NCBI GenBank assembly: GCA_024742395.1
Contig: JANSYO010000013.1
Coordinates: 1 to 64,000, forward strand
Source of the DNA: Cytophagales bacterium
GTDB lineage: Bacteria; Bacteroidota; Bacteroidia; Cytophagales; Spirosomataceae
DNA length: 64,000 nucleotides
Direction of reading: 5' to 3'
The notes below the pieces were generated by a model that was not told the DNA's origin, did not search any database, and saw only the letters and a list, made by a program, of their open reading frames with translations. Each line of letters opens with the position of its first letter. The stretch's first letter is position 1. Both the position numbers and the translations under genes were made by a program. Below are positions 1 through 9,245 of the stretch, one piece after another.

Positions 1-464
1 ATTAATAATGCTGAAATGTATTGACTGCTTACATCACCTCTAATGTTTACTTCATTTGAAACCTGGTAATCAAAACTGTGAATTTTGTGAGGAGGATAGC
101 CATCTTCTTTTTGATAATCTATCTCTACACCAATGGTTCTAAGTGCATCTACAAGTATACCTATAGGTCTTTCCTGCATTCTAGGCGTACCGGTCATTAA
201 CTTTTGCTGACCACGCGAAGCGAAATAGGCTGTTAGAAAACGCATGGTCGTACCTGCGTCAAGCACATCTGCCACATCACCATCTTCTTTTAGAAGCCTG
301 ATCATAGTTTGTGTATCACGAGCTGAAGCTAGATTTTCTAACTCCGCCTTGAAACCGCATAAAGCATTGATAATTAAGGCCCTGTTGCTTTCTGATTTAG
401 AAGAGGCCAGAGGTATCTTCCTTTTAAAACTTTGCTTATTCTTTTTTAGCAATACACTTTCCAT
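1..464 (-). CDS. aroA: 3-phosphoshikimate 1-carboxyvinyltransferase (EPSP synthase), 5' part only
   Basis: Transfers enolpyruvate from PEP to shikimate-3-phosphate in the cytoplasmic shikimate pathway to chorismate. Only the first ~154 codons lie in the window; the gene runs off the left edge. Visible family motifs are the N-terminal substrate loop SSKSESNRALII, then DAGTTMRFLTAYFA, then TGTPRMQERPIG and the segment VSSQYISALL, all in the expected order. The ATG at 464 is the first possible start because an in-frame stop lies two codons upstream. The shikimate kinase gene aroK is elsewhere in the window, at 20678. The identification is firm; only truncation by the window edge limits it. Confidence 0.95.
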   Translation of the reverse strand, partial: MESVLLKKNKQSFKRKIPLASSKSESNRALIINALCGFKAELENLASARDTQTMIRLLKEDGDVADVLDAGTTMRFLTAYFASRGQQKLMTGTPRMQERPIGILVDALRTIGVEIDYQKEDGYPPHKIHSFDYQVSNEVNIRGDVSSQYISALL

Positions 465-540
465 TCCTTATCCACTGTTAAAATTGGTGGGCAAAGATAA
501 ACGCAATGCATTCAAAAACCGAAGAATTTAAACAGACAGG

Positions 541-1119
541 TCAATATTGGAGTACAATTAGCCTCTTCTTTTTGCCAAGCTTAATTCTATTATAGAATTT
601 CTGCCTGTTTGTTACTAACACTCTGGCAGCTTCAATTCCCGCTAAATAAACCAAACTGTTTGTGTTTTGCCAAGGAGGTCTTTTAAAATAAATCCAGTCA
701 AAAACGAAAGGGATAAATATGGCCGGAGTGAAATTATATTCAAGACCAGGCTTCAAATTCCTTTTGAAAATAAGTTCAACGTCTTTGACATAGAAAAGCC
801 TGTTTTCGTATTTGTTTTCAGTTTGATCAAAATACATTAGAGTGAAGGTGCTGTCAGTTATGTATTTGAGTTCTCCGAAAAACTTTACACCATCTGTATT
901 TCGAAAACCAAACTCGTCTCCAATGAATTTCTTTATTCTTTTTTTAGTCCCTATTTTATCTATTACCAGATAATGATCATGATTTTTAAGGGCCCGGTAC
1001 TCCAAAGGATTGTTCTTTTCAAGAAGTTCTTCCACAGATTTTGGCTCCCTCATGTGAGGATCCTGGGCGAGGCTTTCTACTGCCAAGAGTAAAAAGAATA
1101 GCAGACTTAGTTTATTCAT
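541..1119 (-). CDS. Secreted protein of unknown function
   Basis: I do not recognise the family. The protein (~192 aa) begins with a clear Sec signal peptide (MNKLSLLFFLLLAVESLAQ), so it is probably periplasmic or outer-membrane associated. The mature part is rich in Lys, Phe and Tyr, with a hydrophobic stretch (FTPAIFIPFVFDWIYF) near residues 130-145 that could insert in a membrane or be a buried strand. It is the last gene of a three-gene minus-strand run after the DUF4139 and DUF502 genes. A GTG at 1128 overlapping the DUF502 stop codon (GTGA) would add three residues; I chose the ATG at 1119 because it directly starts the signal peptide. Confidence 0.75.
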   Translation of the reverse strand: MNKLSLLFFLLLAVESLAQDPHMREPKSVEELLEKNNPLEYRALKNHDHYLVIDKIGTKKRIKKFIGDEFGFRNTDGVKFFGELKYITDSTFTLMYFDQTENKYENRLFYVKDVELIFKRNLKPGLEYNFTPAIFIPFVFDWIYFKRPPWQNTNSLVYLAGIEAARVLVTNRQKFYNRIKLGKKKRLIVLQY

Positions 1120-1124
1120 ATTCT

Positions 1125-1724
1125 TCACCCGTTTGAATCAGAAAATGAAACACCCCCAGAAATTATAAGCTTCATAGCTTCTGCACTTGAAATATTTAGT
1201 TTTTTAATATTTGAACTTGGCAATACAAACATATCGCCAGAGAAAGCATAACTATGTGGACAATAGACCGAAACATAATCATCCTCCCCTATTTCATCCA
1301 GACTTTCCTGGGTCAAAAAACCAACCTTTTTTACTTCCGGATTTACATTTAATGTAACAAGAACCGGTGTATTAAATTTCTTTTTATCTCCTACAAAAGC
1401 GTTTATAAGATCCTTAAAGGCTGAATAGAATATCCTGACCAAAGGCAGGTTTTTAATCCCCTTTTCTATCCAGTTTTGAATGGTATTGGGCAATAAGTAA
1501 CTAAAAATAAAGCCTATTAGAGATATACTCAGGATGACTATCAGAAACCCAACACCCGGAATGATGATTTCTTGATTAGGTCTGTCTCCGGCAAAACTTA
1601 TTCTCACCAGACTATCCACAAAATCGAAAGCACTGTACAGAATCAAAAGTGTAAACCCTACAGGGGCTACAAAAAGTAAACCCCTGATAAAATTATTGAC
1701 CAATGCTTTAAATATGCCGTTCAT
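1125..1724 (-). CDS. DUF502 family inner-membrane protein
   Basis: A 199-residue membrane protein of the DUF502 family, whose function is not established. Two strong transmembrane segments are visible near residues 13-35 (IRGLLFVAPVGFTLLILYS) and 55-78 (GVGFLIVILSISLIGFIFSY). A soluble C-terminal half follows, with the family-typical stretch around LVRIFYSAFKDLINAF and VSVYCPHSYAFSGDMFVLP. The ATG at 1724 is five bases after the stop of the upstream DUF4139 gene and its own stop touches the next gene, so the three are probably one transcript. Length matches the family. Confidence 0.88.
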   Translation of the reverse strand: MNGIFKALVNNFIRGLLFVAPVGFTLLILYSAFDFVDSLVRISFAGDRPNQEIIIPGVGFLIVILSISLIGFIFSYLLPNTIQNWIEKGIKNLPLVRIFYSAFKDLINAFVGDKKKFNTPVLVTLNVNPEVKKVGFLTQESLDEIGEDDYVSVYCPHSYAFSGDMFVLPSSNIKKLNISSAEAMKLIISGGVSFSDSNG

Positions 1725-1729
1725 CTTAA

Positions 1730-3307
1730 TTATAAATTATTAATCTGCTTATCCTTGGGGTATTTCACCTCATACTTTAGCATTAAAGTTTTTGACTGAG
1801 CGGCCGGTATATTTATTTCCCAGTTTAACTTACCTGTCTCAGCATCTACCTTTGCTCCGCTGGCCTCCTCTACAGTCACTTCAATATCGGAATTTTGTGA
1901 AACAGGCAACTGATCTTCTACCACTATATTTACTGCTTCATTTTTGGTATTTCTTATAATTATCTCATAGCCAAAGGATTCTCTAATATTTGAACCAAAA
2001 GTTCTTTTACTTTTATAATCCTTTATTTCTTTCCTTTCTGAAATAATTCGTTCATCTCTCCCCAAACTTATCTTCAGATCGTCTTCATTGGCTTGAAGCT
2101 GAACATAAGACTTACCAATAAATGTTCCTTCAAAATACACATTGGCCTCTGCAGGCATAAGATTGTATTGTTCCCACGCCTTTACCTCTGCAACCAGAAA
2201 ACCATTCTTATCACTTTTAGGTACAAGGTAAGTTACATATTTGGCAGGAATACTCTGCTTTTGAACCTCCACCGTTTCTTCTGAACCCGACTTTACGATA
2301 TAGGGTAAAGTTATATCGTATTCAACATTAAGTGTTTTCTCAAAAACTTCTGAATAATTGGCCGCAGTTTCCATATCGGCCATTTCATTCACCACCATGC
2401 CTTCTGCTTGTGGTGCAGCCATAGCCCTTGAAGATTTCGCCATCATAGGAACCGTTCTGGGTTCATAAAAAGACAAGTATTGTGGATACAACTCAGGCTT
2501 TATCCCGTTTTTATTCACAGGTGCCGTCGAAAGAACTAAACGTACATTGTTCCAATCTACTCCTGTGTTCTGATATACTATAGCTTTCTGAGTCAATTCA
2601 ACAGGCGATTGTGTATTCGCTAAACGTAAATCATACATGGGCCTCCAGCCAGTATTGTACACGATGTATTTGATAGTCAATTCGGCTGTTGTTGATTGAT
2701 CCGCTTTAACTGTCAAAAATATTTTACCTAAAGGCAGATTACGGGATGGATCGGTTTTGATTTGATTCTCGAGGTTTGCTTTCCTCTCTTCTAATTCCTT
2801 TATTTTTCTTTTAAGAAAGAGTTTTTCCTTTCCAATTTCAGAAATTTTCTTTCTGAAATAATTACTCATCTCTTCCAGATCATCTTTGTATAGGTCTTCG
2901 GTTTCACTTTTTATTTCAGTGTTATCCATGACCATCTTCTCTTGCATCTCCAAAGCATCTTTCTCTACCCTTAAAACCTCTATGGCCTCTTCCACCACAG
3001 AAATGCTATCTTTTAATGCCAAGGTTCTTTTGCCTATAAAATCCTTTTGAAAGTCTACTGAGAGTAAAGTAAAAGCTCCTTTACCTGATACAGAAATGCT
3101 ATTTCCATCAATTGTTGATGCCAAATCAGGGATTTCAATTTTACTCACTCCCTGTGAAACAGATGTTTTTAAATTAGAGGTTACCTCTGCTCTGTCACGA
3201 AACATAATCACCTTTTCTATACTTGATTTTGAGGTCTTTGATACTTGGGCAAGCGTCAGAAACGGGAGAAAGAGTAGAAAGGATATGGTGGCTTTTATGT
3301 GTGTCAT
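1730..3307 (-). CDS. DUF4139 / mucoidy-inhibitor MuiA family protein
   Basis: Large (~525 aa) secreted protein with the architecture of MuiA-like proteins. An N-terminal domain (DUF4140-like, about residues 20-120, starting SSIEKVIMFRDRAEVTSNL) is followed by a charged coiled coil at ~120-190, then the DUF4139 beta-rich domain to the C-terminus (KYIVYNTGWRPMYDLRL; final LMLKYEVKYPKDK). The biochemical role of this family is unknown; in Bacteroidota it is an envelope protein of uncertain partner. The start at 3307 (MTHIKATISFLLFLPFLTLAQ) gives a good signal peptide; an upstream ATG at 3331 would add eight residues that weaken it. First gene of the operon with DUF502 and the unknown secreted protein. 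Confidence 0.88.
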   Translation of the reverse strand: MTHIKATISFLLFLPFLTLAQVSKTSKSSIEKVIMFRDRAEVTSNLKTSVSQGVSKIEIPDLASTIDGNSISVSGKGAFTLLSVDFQKDFIGKRTLALKDSISVVEEAIEVLRVEKDALEMQEKMVMDNTEIKSETEDLYKDDLEEMSNYFRKKISEIGKEKLFLKRKIKELEERKANLENQIKTDPSRNLPLGKIFLTVKADQSTTAELTIKYIVYNTGWRPMYDLRLANTQSPVELTQKAIVYQNTGVDWNNVRLVLSTAPVNKNGIKPELYPQYLSFYEPRTVPMMAKSSRAMAAPQAEGMVVNEMADMETAANYSEVFEKTLNVEYDITLPYIVKSGSEETVEVQKQSIPAKYVTYLVPKSDKNGFLVAEVKAWEQYNLMPAEANVYFEGTFIGKSYVQLQANEDDLKISLGRDERIISERKEIKDYKSKRTFGSNIRESFGYEIIIRNTKNEAVNIVVEDQLPVSQNSDIEVTVEEASGAKVDAETGKLNWEINIPAAQSKTLMLKYEVKYPKDKQINNL

Positions 3308-3462
3308 TTTATAAGAGTTTAATTTAGTCAATTGCTGCTAAGCTTTTTTCTTAAGCTTATTTTAAGATAACGTAAAATTAAGTGGAATGTGATCTTTTTT
3401 AGATTTAAAGATTCTTAAAGAAATGCTTTTGATAATTTTACGGCCAAATCAGTTTAAAGTTT

Positions 3463-4533
3463 ATGTTTGATCATCAGAAAGTAAGAAGTTTTACCGAAGA
3501 GGTTTTTAAGGCTATAGGATGCAGCGAAGAACACGCCAAGTTAGCGGCAGATGTTTTAATTTCTGCAGATTTATGCGGTGTCGACTCTCATGGAGTGGCC
3601 CGTCTGGCTGGTTATGTTCGCCTCTACGACCATGGAAGACTAAATCCTACTCCAGACATCAAGATCATTCATGAAACACCCTCTACTGCAACTGTAGATG
3701 GTGACAAAGGCCTTGGGCTTGTGGTAGCTCCATTTGCTATGAAAATAGCTAAGGAAAAGGCTGAGAAAGTGGGTAGCGGATGGGTTTCTGTCCAAAACTC
3801 CAATCATTTTGGAATTGCCGGTTACCACTCCTCTTTAGCCCTTCAAAACGATATGATAGGCTGGGCCATGACCAATGCTGCCCCACTGGTAGTACCTACT
3901 TTCTCAAAGGAAAAACTTCTGGGAACTAACCCAATCTCCGTGGCTATTCCTGCCAAAAATCAACCGGCCTTTTTAGCTGACTTTGCTTCTACGGCCGTTG
4001 CTTATGGGAAAATGGAAATTTTACAAAGACAAGGCAAACCTGCTCCGCTGGGATGGGTTCAGGATGCTGACGGACAACCAACCACGAATAATAATGCGGT
4101 AAAAGAAGGTGGCGGACTTCTTCCTTTAGGCGGAAACCGTGAAAGCGGCAGCCACAAAGGTTACGGTTTAGGAGCCATTGTAGATATTTTTTCTGGTGTA
4201 CTATCCGGTGCTAATTTTGGCCCTTGGGTACCTCCTTTTGCCACAGCGGGTTTTCATGACGTGGCTGCGGAGCAAGTTGGAAAAGGTACAGGGCATTTCT
4301 TGGGTGCCATGCGAATCGATGGTTTCAGACCGGCTGATGAATTTAAAGAAAGTATGGATACCTGGATAAACCGTTTCAGATCGGCTCCAGCGATAGATGG
4401 TGAAAAAGTACAAATTCCTGGTGATCAGGAAAGGAATTTCAAGGCAGAGCGATTAAAAACAGGTTTGCCATTAAATGACAAGGTGGTGGAAAGCCTGGTA
4501 GAACTTAGTCAGAGATTTGGAATAGCGTTCTAA
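3463..4533 (+). CDS. Ldh2-family malate/lactate/ureidoglycolate-type dehydrogenase
   Basis: A 356-residue NAD(P)-dependent oxidoreductase of the type-2 malate/L-lactate dehydrogenase family (Ldh2/YbiC/AllD), which is structurally unrelated to classical LDH. Diagnostic motifs are DSHGVARL near residue 46 with the catalytic-type histidine, NSNHFGIAGYH near 117 and the glycine-rich KGYGLGAIVDIFSGVLSGA near 228. Substrate cannot be told from sequence; relatives act on malate, 2-oxoacids, ureidoglycolate or delta-1-piperideine-2-carboxylate. Monocistronic, divergent from the DUF4139 operon and convergent with the CBM6-like lipoprotein gene. Confidence 0.9.
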   Translation: MFDHQKVRSFTEEVFKAIGCSEEHAKLAADVLISADLCGVDSHGVARLAGYVRLYDHGRLNPTPDIKIIHETPSTATVDGDKGLGLVVAPFAMKIAKEKAEKVGSGWVSVQNSNHFGIAGYHSSLALQNDMIGWAMTNAAPLVVPTFSKEKLLGTNPISVAIPAKNQPAFLADFASTAVAYGKMEILQRQGKPAPLGWVQDADGQPTTNNNAVKEGGGLLPLGGNRESGSHKGYGLGAIVDIFSGVLSGANFGPWVPPFATAGFHDVAAEQVGKGTGHFLGAMRIDGFRPADEFKESMDTWINRFRSAPAIDGEKVQIPGDQERNFKAERLKTGLPLNDKVVESLVELSQRFGIAF

Positions 4534-4569
4534 TAGACAAGAACGTCTCCGTTTATTTGCCTTATTGGT

Positions 4570-5244
4570 TTAATCCAAACGTTTAAACATCAAATAGTCC
4601 AAATTCATTTGACCTGTAGATACGATTCTTAGCGTTAATACTTGCTTACCCTTTTTAAGCTCAAGCAATGAAATGCTTTCCAGGGAGTTCCAATGATGCC
4701 ACTGTCTCCATTCAATGGTATCAGCTGATGCATAAGTAGAAGGGATGCTGAGTGGCCCAGTCTTATTTTTATTATTTATTGACAAAGAAATCTCTGCCTT
4801 TTGATTGGCTGTATACATTAAGCCAATTTGATATAAACCTTTCCTTTTAACATCCACAGTATAGTTGGTCCATTCACCAGGCTGAGTCCAGCCAAGGTAG
4901 AGTTGATTCATTTTAGGTTCTATCAAATTGTGAGGACTGTCGTCAATTCCCCCACTTTTAGTATAAGAGATGTCTACCGCTTCATGCTTTCTAAATTCAT
5001 TTAAATAAGACCCATCTGCAGGATTTAATACTCCACTACCCAAGTTTGTACTATCTGAATCATGAAATGAAACACCCTCACCTCCCATATCATAAAACTC
5101 ACATTGAATACCGCCAGGAATAAGCTGAATAGGCATCTTATATTTGTCATCTGTGTATGGCCGACCTGCATAATTTTTGAAGTATTTCTGTGAACAACTC
5201 GAAAACAGGGCAAGACACAAAATCATCAGTACGCTTTTTTTCAT
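4570..5244 (-). CDS. Lipoprotein with CBM6-like carbohydrate-binding domain
   Basis: A 224-residue lipoprotein: signal peptide with lipobox (LALFSSC, Cys about residue 17). The mature part resembles carbohydrate-binding module family 6, in the variant found at the C-terminus of DUF5010 proteins. It opens with a Q-x-E-x-Y-D-x-G-G-E-G strand, then HDSDSTNLGSG, then LGWTQPGEWTNYTVDVKRKG and ends NLDYLMFKRLD, all typical of the CBM6 jelly roll. There is no attached catalytic domain and no polysaccharide-utilisation locus next to it, so its ligand is unknown. It is likely exposed at the outer membrane. Confidence 0.8.
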   Translation of the reverse strand: MKKSVLMILCLALFSSCSQKYFKNYAGRPYTDDKYKMPIQLIPGGIQCEFYDMGGEGVSFHDSDSTNLGSGVLNPADGSYLNEFRKHEAVDISYTKSGGIDDSPHNLIEPKMNQLYLGWTQPGEWTNYTVDVKRKGLYQIGLMYTANQKAEISLSINNKNKTGPLSIPSTYASADTIEWRQWHHWNSLESISLLELKKGKQVLTLRIVSTGQMNLDYLMFKRLD

Positions 5245-5281
5245 TCTTCTTATTTAAAGATACAGTACTGGAGTGTCAGAT

Positions 5282-5716
5282 TTAGAGATATTTGACCATT
5301 TCATAATGATCAATTCCCACTTCTTGGAAGATGGGCTTTTCTGTCTTAGAATAACCTAACTTCTCATAAAACCCTACTGCATAATGCCTTGCATTTAACT
5401 TCACTGTTTTAATGCCATTAACTAAGGCATGAGTTTCTAAAGCTTTAACTAGTTTTTTACCAATTGCCATTCCTTGAAATTCTTCTGACACAGCCATTTG
5501 CCGTAGCTTTCCGTATTGTTCGGCAGGTGTTAAAACTACAACTCCTATTACCCTATCATTTACTATGGCAACGAAGTGAAACCAGTCTCCCTCCTTACTT
5601 AAATCATCATTCTTAATCGACAAACCTAAAGGTTGCCTTAGGACTATGTCACGTAACTCCAGCTCTTGAGTATAATGTGGGTTTGATGTATTTATAATTT
5701 CGATTTTGAAGTGCAT
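5282..5716 (-). CDS. GNAT-family N-acetyltransferase
   Basis: A 144-residue single-domain GCN5-related acetyltransferase. The acetyl-CoA-binding motif A is visible as RQMAVSEEFQGMAIGKKLVKALE (residues ~77-99, containing the Q/R-x-x-G-x-G/A-like loop), followed by the C-terminal AVGFYEKLGYSKT segment common to small-molecule and protein-N-terminal acetyltransferases. The substrate cannot be predicted. It sits alone between the CBM6-like lipoprotein gene (same strand, 37 bases apart) and the divergent amidase gene. Confidence 0.9.
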   Translation of the reverse strand: MHFKIEIINTSNPHYTQELELRDIVLRQPLGLSIKNDDLSKEGDWFHFVAIVNDRVIGVVVLTPAEQYGKLRQMAVSEEFQGMAIGKKLVKALETHALVNGIKTVKLNARHYAVGFYEKLGYSKTEKPIFQEVGIDHYEMVKYL

Positions 5717-5867
5717 GCGTACAAAGCAGTTTTTTTTTGCAATAAAGGAAAAAACTATTCTACGTCTTCAATTTCTCCTGAACTCTTTCGTCTTTTGTAT
5801 CTGTTGATATAAACCAGAAGGGGCTCGGTCAGTTGACATAGCTTTTCTGTTATAAGTCTTAAAAAAT

Positions 5868-6737
5868 ATGAAAGTAAATGTAGGTCTGGTTCAGATGAGC
5901 TGCGTGGCAGATGTGGAAACGAATATCCTTAAAGCGATAGAGAAGGTGAAGGAGGCTGCCGCAAAAGGTGCCAATATCGTATGTCTTCAGGAACTCTTCA
6001 CTTCGTTGTATTTCTGTGACATTGAAAGTCCGGAAAATTTTAATTTAGCAGAAGCCATTCCAGGACCTACCACTGAAAGGTTTGAAGCTTTGGCAAAAGA
6101 ATTGGGTGTAGTCATTATAGCTTCACTTTTTGAAAAAAGAGCCAAGGGTTTATATCATAATACCACGGCAGTTATTGACGCAGACGGTAAATACCTTGGT
6201 AAATACAGGAAAATGCACATCCCCGATGACCCGGGTTATTACGAAAAGTATTATTTCACTCCAGGAGATCTGGGTTACAAAGTCTGGGATACCAAGTTCG
6301 GGAAACTAGGAGTTTTGATCTGTTGGGATCAATGGTATCCTGAGGCGGCAAGAATCACCTCTCTGATGGGGGCAGAAATCTTGTTTTACCCGACAGCCAT
6401 TGGCTGGGATACAAACGAAACCTCAGAAGTTATTAACAAAGAACAGTACGAAGCCTGGCAAACTATTCAACGTAGTCATGCGGTTGCCAACGGCGTACAT
6501 GTAGTATCAGTGAACCGAGTAGGGCGTGAAGCAGATCAACAATTTTGGGGTGGGTCATTTGTAGCCAACCCGCATGGAAGATTACTTTACTTGGCATCAC
6601 ATGACAAAGAAGAAGTGCATGTACAAGAGATAGACTCCGAGGTAACAGAATACTACCGTACCACCTGGCCCTATTTTAGAGACAGACGCATAGATAGTTA
6701 TGGCCCCATTGTTAAAAGATATATAGACGAAGATTAA
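5868..6737 (+). CDS. aguB: Carbon-nitrogen hydrolase, N-carbamoylputrescine amidase type
   Basis: A 289-residue nitrilase-superfamily enzyme. The family Glu-Lys-Cys triad is visible: Glu in CLQELF (residue ~42), Lys in KYRKMHIPD (~118) and Cys in LICWDQWYPEAAR (~154). Length and motifs (ESPENF, DDPGYYEKYYFTPGD, FYPTAIGWD) match N-carbamoylputrescine amidases, which form putrescine in the agmatine route to polyamines. The usual partner, agmatine deiminase (aguA), is not adjacent in this window, so the specific substrate is inferred from similarity only. Confidence 0.88.
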   Translation: MKVNVGLVQMSCVADVETNILKAIEKVKEAAAKGANIVCLQELFTSLYFCDIESPENFNLAEAIPGPTTERFEALAKELGVVIIASLFEKRAKGLYHNTTAVIDADGKYLGKYRKMHIPDDPGYYEKYYFTPGDLGYKVWDTKFGKLGVLICWDQWYPEAARITSLMGAEILFYPTAIGWDTNETSEVINKEQYEAWQTIQRSHAVANGVHVVSVNRVGREADQQFWGGSFVANPHGRLLYLASHDKEEVHVQEIDSEVTEYYRTTWPYFRDRRIDSYGPIVKRYIDED

Positions 6738-6774
6738 TCAGCAGACCAGACAAGCATTTTAAAGTCTTGAACGC

Positions 6775-7632
6775 CTACTTCAATATTTTTGAGATATCAA
6801 CTATTTCAAAAACCGGATGGCTTTCCAGTATATCCCTGAAAATTTTTGCGTGAGCCGCACCGTAAATTATCAAAATCCGCTTGTCTGTATTCTTGAGCTT
6901 AGAATACATGTTTTGAATGATTTTTAAATTCCTGTAATAATCTCTGGTGGTAAACTCGGCACCCAAACCCGCAGTATTGTTGTCCATCCAGCCTAAAACA
7001 TTAAAGTATTGCAGTTTACGCAAAGACTCCTCCTCATTCATCTTAATCAGATGTTCTTTTAAAGGTAATTTCATCCAGGATTCATGCTCTGCAATGAATT
7101 CATTGAAGACTTTTGAAGCCAGTAAGTTTTGCTTAAAGAAATTATCATAATCAGGTCTTCTGGAAATTAATTCTTCAGAGAAAGCTTCCCATTTCTTTAA
7201 GGTCGCATCATTTGCATTTATTTTATCATGCTCAAAATTGATACAAGTCACACCATCAGTTCCCGGGTTTAGGGCAGCCACTCTTATGGCAATCTGAAAA
7301 ATTTCATTCTCCAAAATTGTTCGGTTTGAAGGCATTACACCTTTCAGATAATTAGTGTAGACATCGTCCCACAATTCTTGACTTTCAGGAATATTTTCAA
7401 CAAAAATCTGGTCAGGCTTAAATTCTGAGAGCTTTTTAACTATATCTCTAATTTCCCTTTGTCGTTTTCTGCTAAGTGGCGAGTCCATTCCACCATCTCT
7501 GTAATCACTGGTCTCTCCGAGGTGAAACGTTCCTAGAATCGCGACTTGAATTTTGTTAGGCACAAAATCTTGTGAAAATCCTTTGAAGGGAATTAAAGTG
7601 AGCAGAATGAAAACTTTTATAGGCACGTTCAT
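6775..7632 (-). CDS. DUF5694 family, TraB/GumN-like secreted protein
   Basis: A 285-residue protein with an N-terminal signal peptide (MNVPIKVFILLTLIPFKGFSQ). The motifs match the DUF5694 family and the wider TraB/PrgY/GumN/Tiki superfamily: the first strand AILGTFHLG with a His, a Glu in IFVENIP (about residue 79), and the closing ILIIYGAAHAKIF with Gly and His. Some superfamily members are metal-dependent peptidases; for DUF5694 no activity is established to my knowledge. A strong terminator separates it from sufB upstream, so it needs its own promoter. Confidence 0.8.
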   Translation of the reverse strand: MNVPIKVFILLTLIPFKGFSQDFVPNKIQVAILGTFHLGETSDYRDGGMDSPLSRKRQREIRDIVKKLSEFKPDQIFVENIPESQELWDDVYTNYLKGVMPSNRTILENEIFQIAIRVAALNPGTDGVTCINFEHDKINANDATLKKWEAFSEELISRRPDYDNFFKQNLLASKVFNEFIAEHESWMKLPLKEHLIKMNEEESLRKLQYFNVLGWMDNNTAGLGAEFTTRDYYRNLKIIQNMYSKLKNTDKRILIIYGAAHAKIFRDILESHPVFEIVDISKILK

Positions 7633-7647
7633 GATGTAAATAAAGCA

Positions 7648-7672
7648 AAAAAGCTACCATTGGTAGCTTTTT
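7648..7672 (-). terminator. Intrinsic terminator after sufB
   Basis: An 11-bp perfect stem (AAAAAGCTACC / GGTAGCTTTTT) with a three-base loop and a T-tract lies 22 bases after the sufB stop codon and 16 bases before the DUF5694 start codon. It would end the sufB transcript. Confidence 0.85.
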
Positions 7673-7693
7673 AAGTTTATGTTTTTTAAAGGA

Positions 7694-9139
7694 TTACCCT
7701 ACGGATCCTTCCAAAGAAATCTCTAACAATTTTTGTGCTTCAACAGCAAATTCCATTGGAAGCTGATTCAACACTTCCTTAGCATAACCGTTTACTATTA
7801 AGGCTACAGCTGCCTCGGTATCAATACCCCTTTGGTTGCAATAGAACAATTGATCTTCACCAATTTTCGAAGTAGTAGCCTCATGTTCTACAGATGCCGA
7901 GGAGTTTTTCACCTCAATATATGGAAAAGTGTGTGCACCACACTGATCTCCCAATAACATAGAGTCACATTGAGAGTAGTTCTTAGAATTCTCAGCTCTT
8001 TTGGCTATTTCTACTAACCCTCTGTAAGAATTCTGACTTTTACCAGCCGAAATACCTTTGGAAACTATTCTACTTTTGGTGTTTTTACCAAGGTGAATCA
8101 TTTTAGTTCCAGTATCTGCCTGCTGATAGTTGTTTGTCACCGCAACCGAATAAAACTCACCAATGGAGTTATCTCCTTTAAGAATGACAGAAGGGTATTT
8201 CCATGTAACGGCAGACCCCGTTTCTACCTGAGTCCATGATATTTTTGAATTGTTACCAAAACACAAGCCTCTTTTTGTTACAAAATTAAAGACTCCACCT
8301 TTTCCGTTCTTGTCTCCAGGATACCAGTTTTGCACAGTAGAATACTTCACCTCTGCATTTTCTCCAGTGTAAATCTCTACTACAGCCGCATGAAGTTGGT
8401 TTTCGTCTCTCTGCGGAGCTGTACAGCCCTCAAGGTAACTTACATAACTATTATCTTCTGCAACAATTAGTGTACGCTCAAACTGACCCGTACCCGCTGC
8501 GTTGATTCTAAAATAGGTGCTTAATTCCATAGGGCATCTAACACCCTTAGGGATATAACAAAATGACCCGTCAGAAAAAACTGCCGAATTCAAAGCAGCA
8601 TAGAAATTATCTTTGACCGGTACCACTGAGCCAATGTATTTCTTGACCAAATCAGGGTGATTTTCAATTGCCTCTGACATAGAGCAAAATATAATACCCT
8701 TTTTTCCAAGCTCTTCTTTGAAGGTAGTTGCCACAGAAACTGAGTCAATTACCGCATCTACAGCCACACCCGACAAACGCTTTTGCTCATTTAAGGAAAT
8801 ACCTAAACGCTCAAAAGTTTTTCTCAACTCGGGGTCAACTTCGTCTAAACTATCAAGCGTTTTCTTTTGCTTAGGTGCTGAGTAATATTTGATAGCCTGA
8901 AAGTCAGGTTTTGGATAGGTCACATTAGCCCATTCAGGCTCTGTCATTTCCTGCCAAACCTTGAAGGCTTTCAATCGCCAATTAAGCATCCATTCAGGCT
9001 CCTTTTTCTTGGCTGAAATAAATCTTACTATCTCCTCACTAAGTCCCGGAGGGGCTTCGTCAGCCTCAATATCAGTATAGAACCCATACTTATAGTCTGA
9101 GCCCGTTATCTCCTCCAGTAATTCTAAGTCTTTTCTCAT
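7694..9139 (-). CDS. sufB: Fe-S cluster assembly scaffold protein SufB
   Basis: A 481-residue SufB of normal length. It is the core subunit of the SufBC2D scaffold on which Fe-S clusters are built. Recognisable stretches are [22 protein letters not shown], the beta-helix core ([41 protein letters not shown]) and the C-terminal [22 protein letters not shown] and [13 protein letters not shown]. Unlike the usual suf operon, sufC, sufD and sufS are absent on both sides; a terminator follows directly. A TATCTTTG -7 box lies about 60 bases upstream of the ATG. Confidence 0.97.
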   Translation of the reverse strand: MRKDLELLEEITGSDYKYGFYTDIEADEAPPGLSEEIVRFISAKKKEPEWMLNWRLKAFKVWQEMTEPEWANVTYPKPDFQAIKYYSAPKQKKTLDSLDEVDPELRKTFERLGISLNEQKRLSGVAVDAVIDSVSVATTFKEELGKKGIIFCSMSEAIENHPDLVKKYIGSVVPVKDNFYAALNSAVFSDGSFCYIPKGVRCPMELSTYFRINAAGTGQFERTLIVAEDNSYVSYLEGCTAPQRDENQLHAAVVEIYTGENAEVKYSTVQNWYPGDKNGKGGVFNFVTKRGLCFGNNSKISWTQVETGSAVTWKYPSVILKGDNSIGEFYSVAVTNNYQQADTGTKMIHLGKNTKSRIVSKGISAGKSQNSYRGLVEIAKRAENSKNYSQCDSMLLGDQCGAHTFPYIEVKNSSASVEHEATTSKIGEDQLFYCNQRGIDTEAAVALIVNGYAKEVLNQLPMEFAVEAQKLLEISLEGSVG

Positions 9140-9198
9140 GCTGTCTTAAATAAATACACTCCACCTTATCAAACACCCCATCCGCCAATTGCGTTCTG

Positions 9199-9206
9199 CA
9201 AAGATA
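9199..9206 (-). promoter_or_regulatory. Candidate sufB promoter -7 box
   Basis: TATCTTTG on the minus strand matches the Bacteroidota housekeeping -7 consensus TAnnTTTG exactly and sits in the 106-base gap between the upstream lipoprotein gene and sufB. No convincing -33 element was seen. Confidence 0.55.
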
Positions 9207-9245
9207 GACTTATTCTAAATAAATGCAGAGCTTATTGGCTTGCTC

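Noticed and set aside
1287-1293. CCCCTAT, a possible extra copy of the ECF -35 element
   Set aside because: Lies inside the DUF502 coding region and has no TTGTC 15 bases further on.
5765-5890. Minus-strand frame ending ...LTEPLLVYINRYKRRKSSGEIEDVE before the stop, opposite the aguB leader
   Set aside because: Looks like a protein C-terminus but has no start codon and runs back into aguB antisense; too short to support as a gene remnant.
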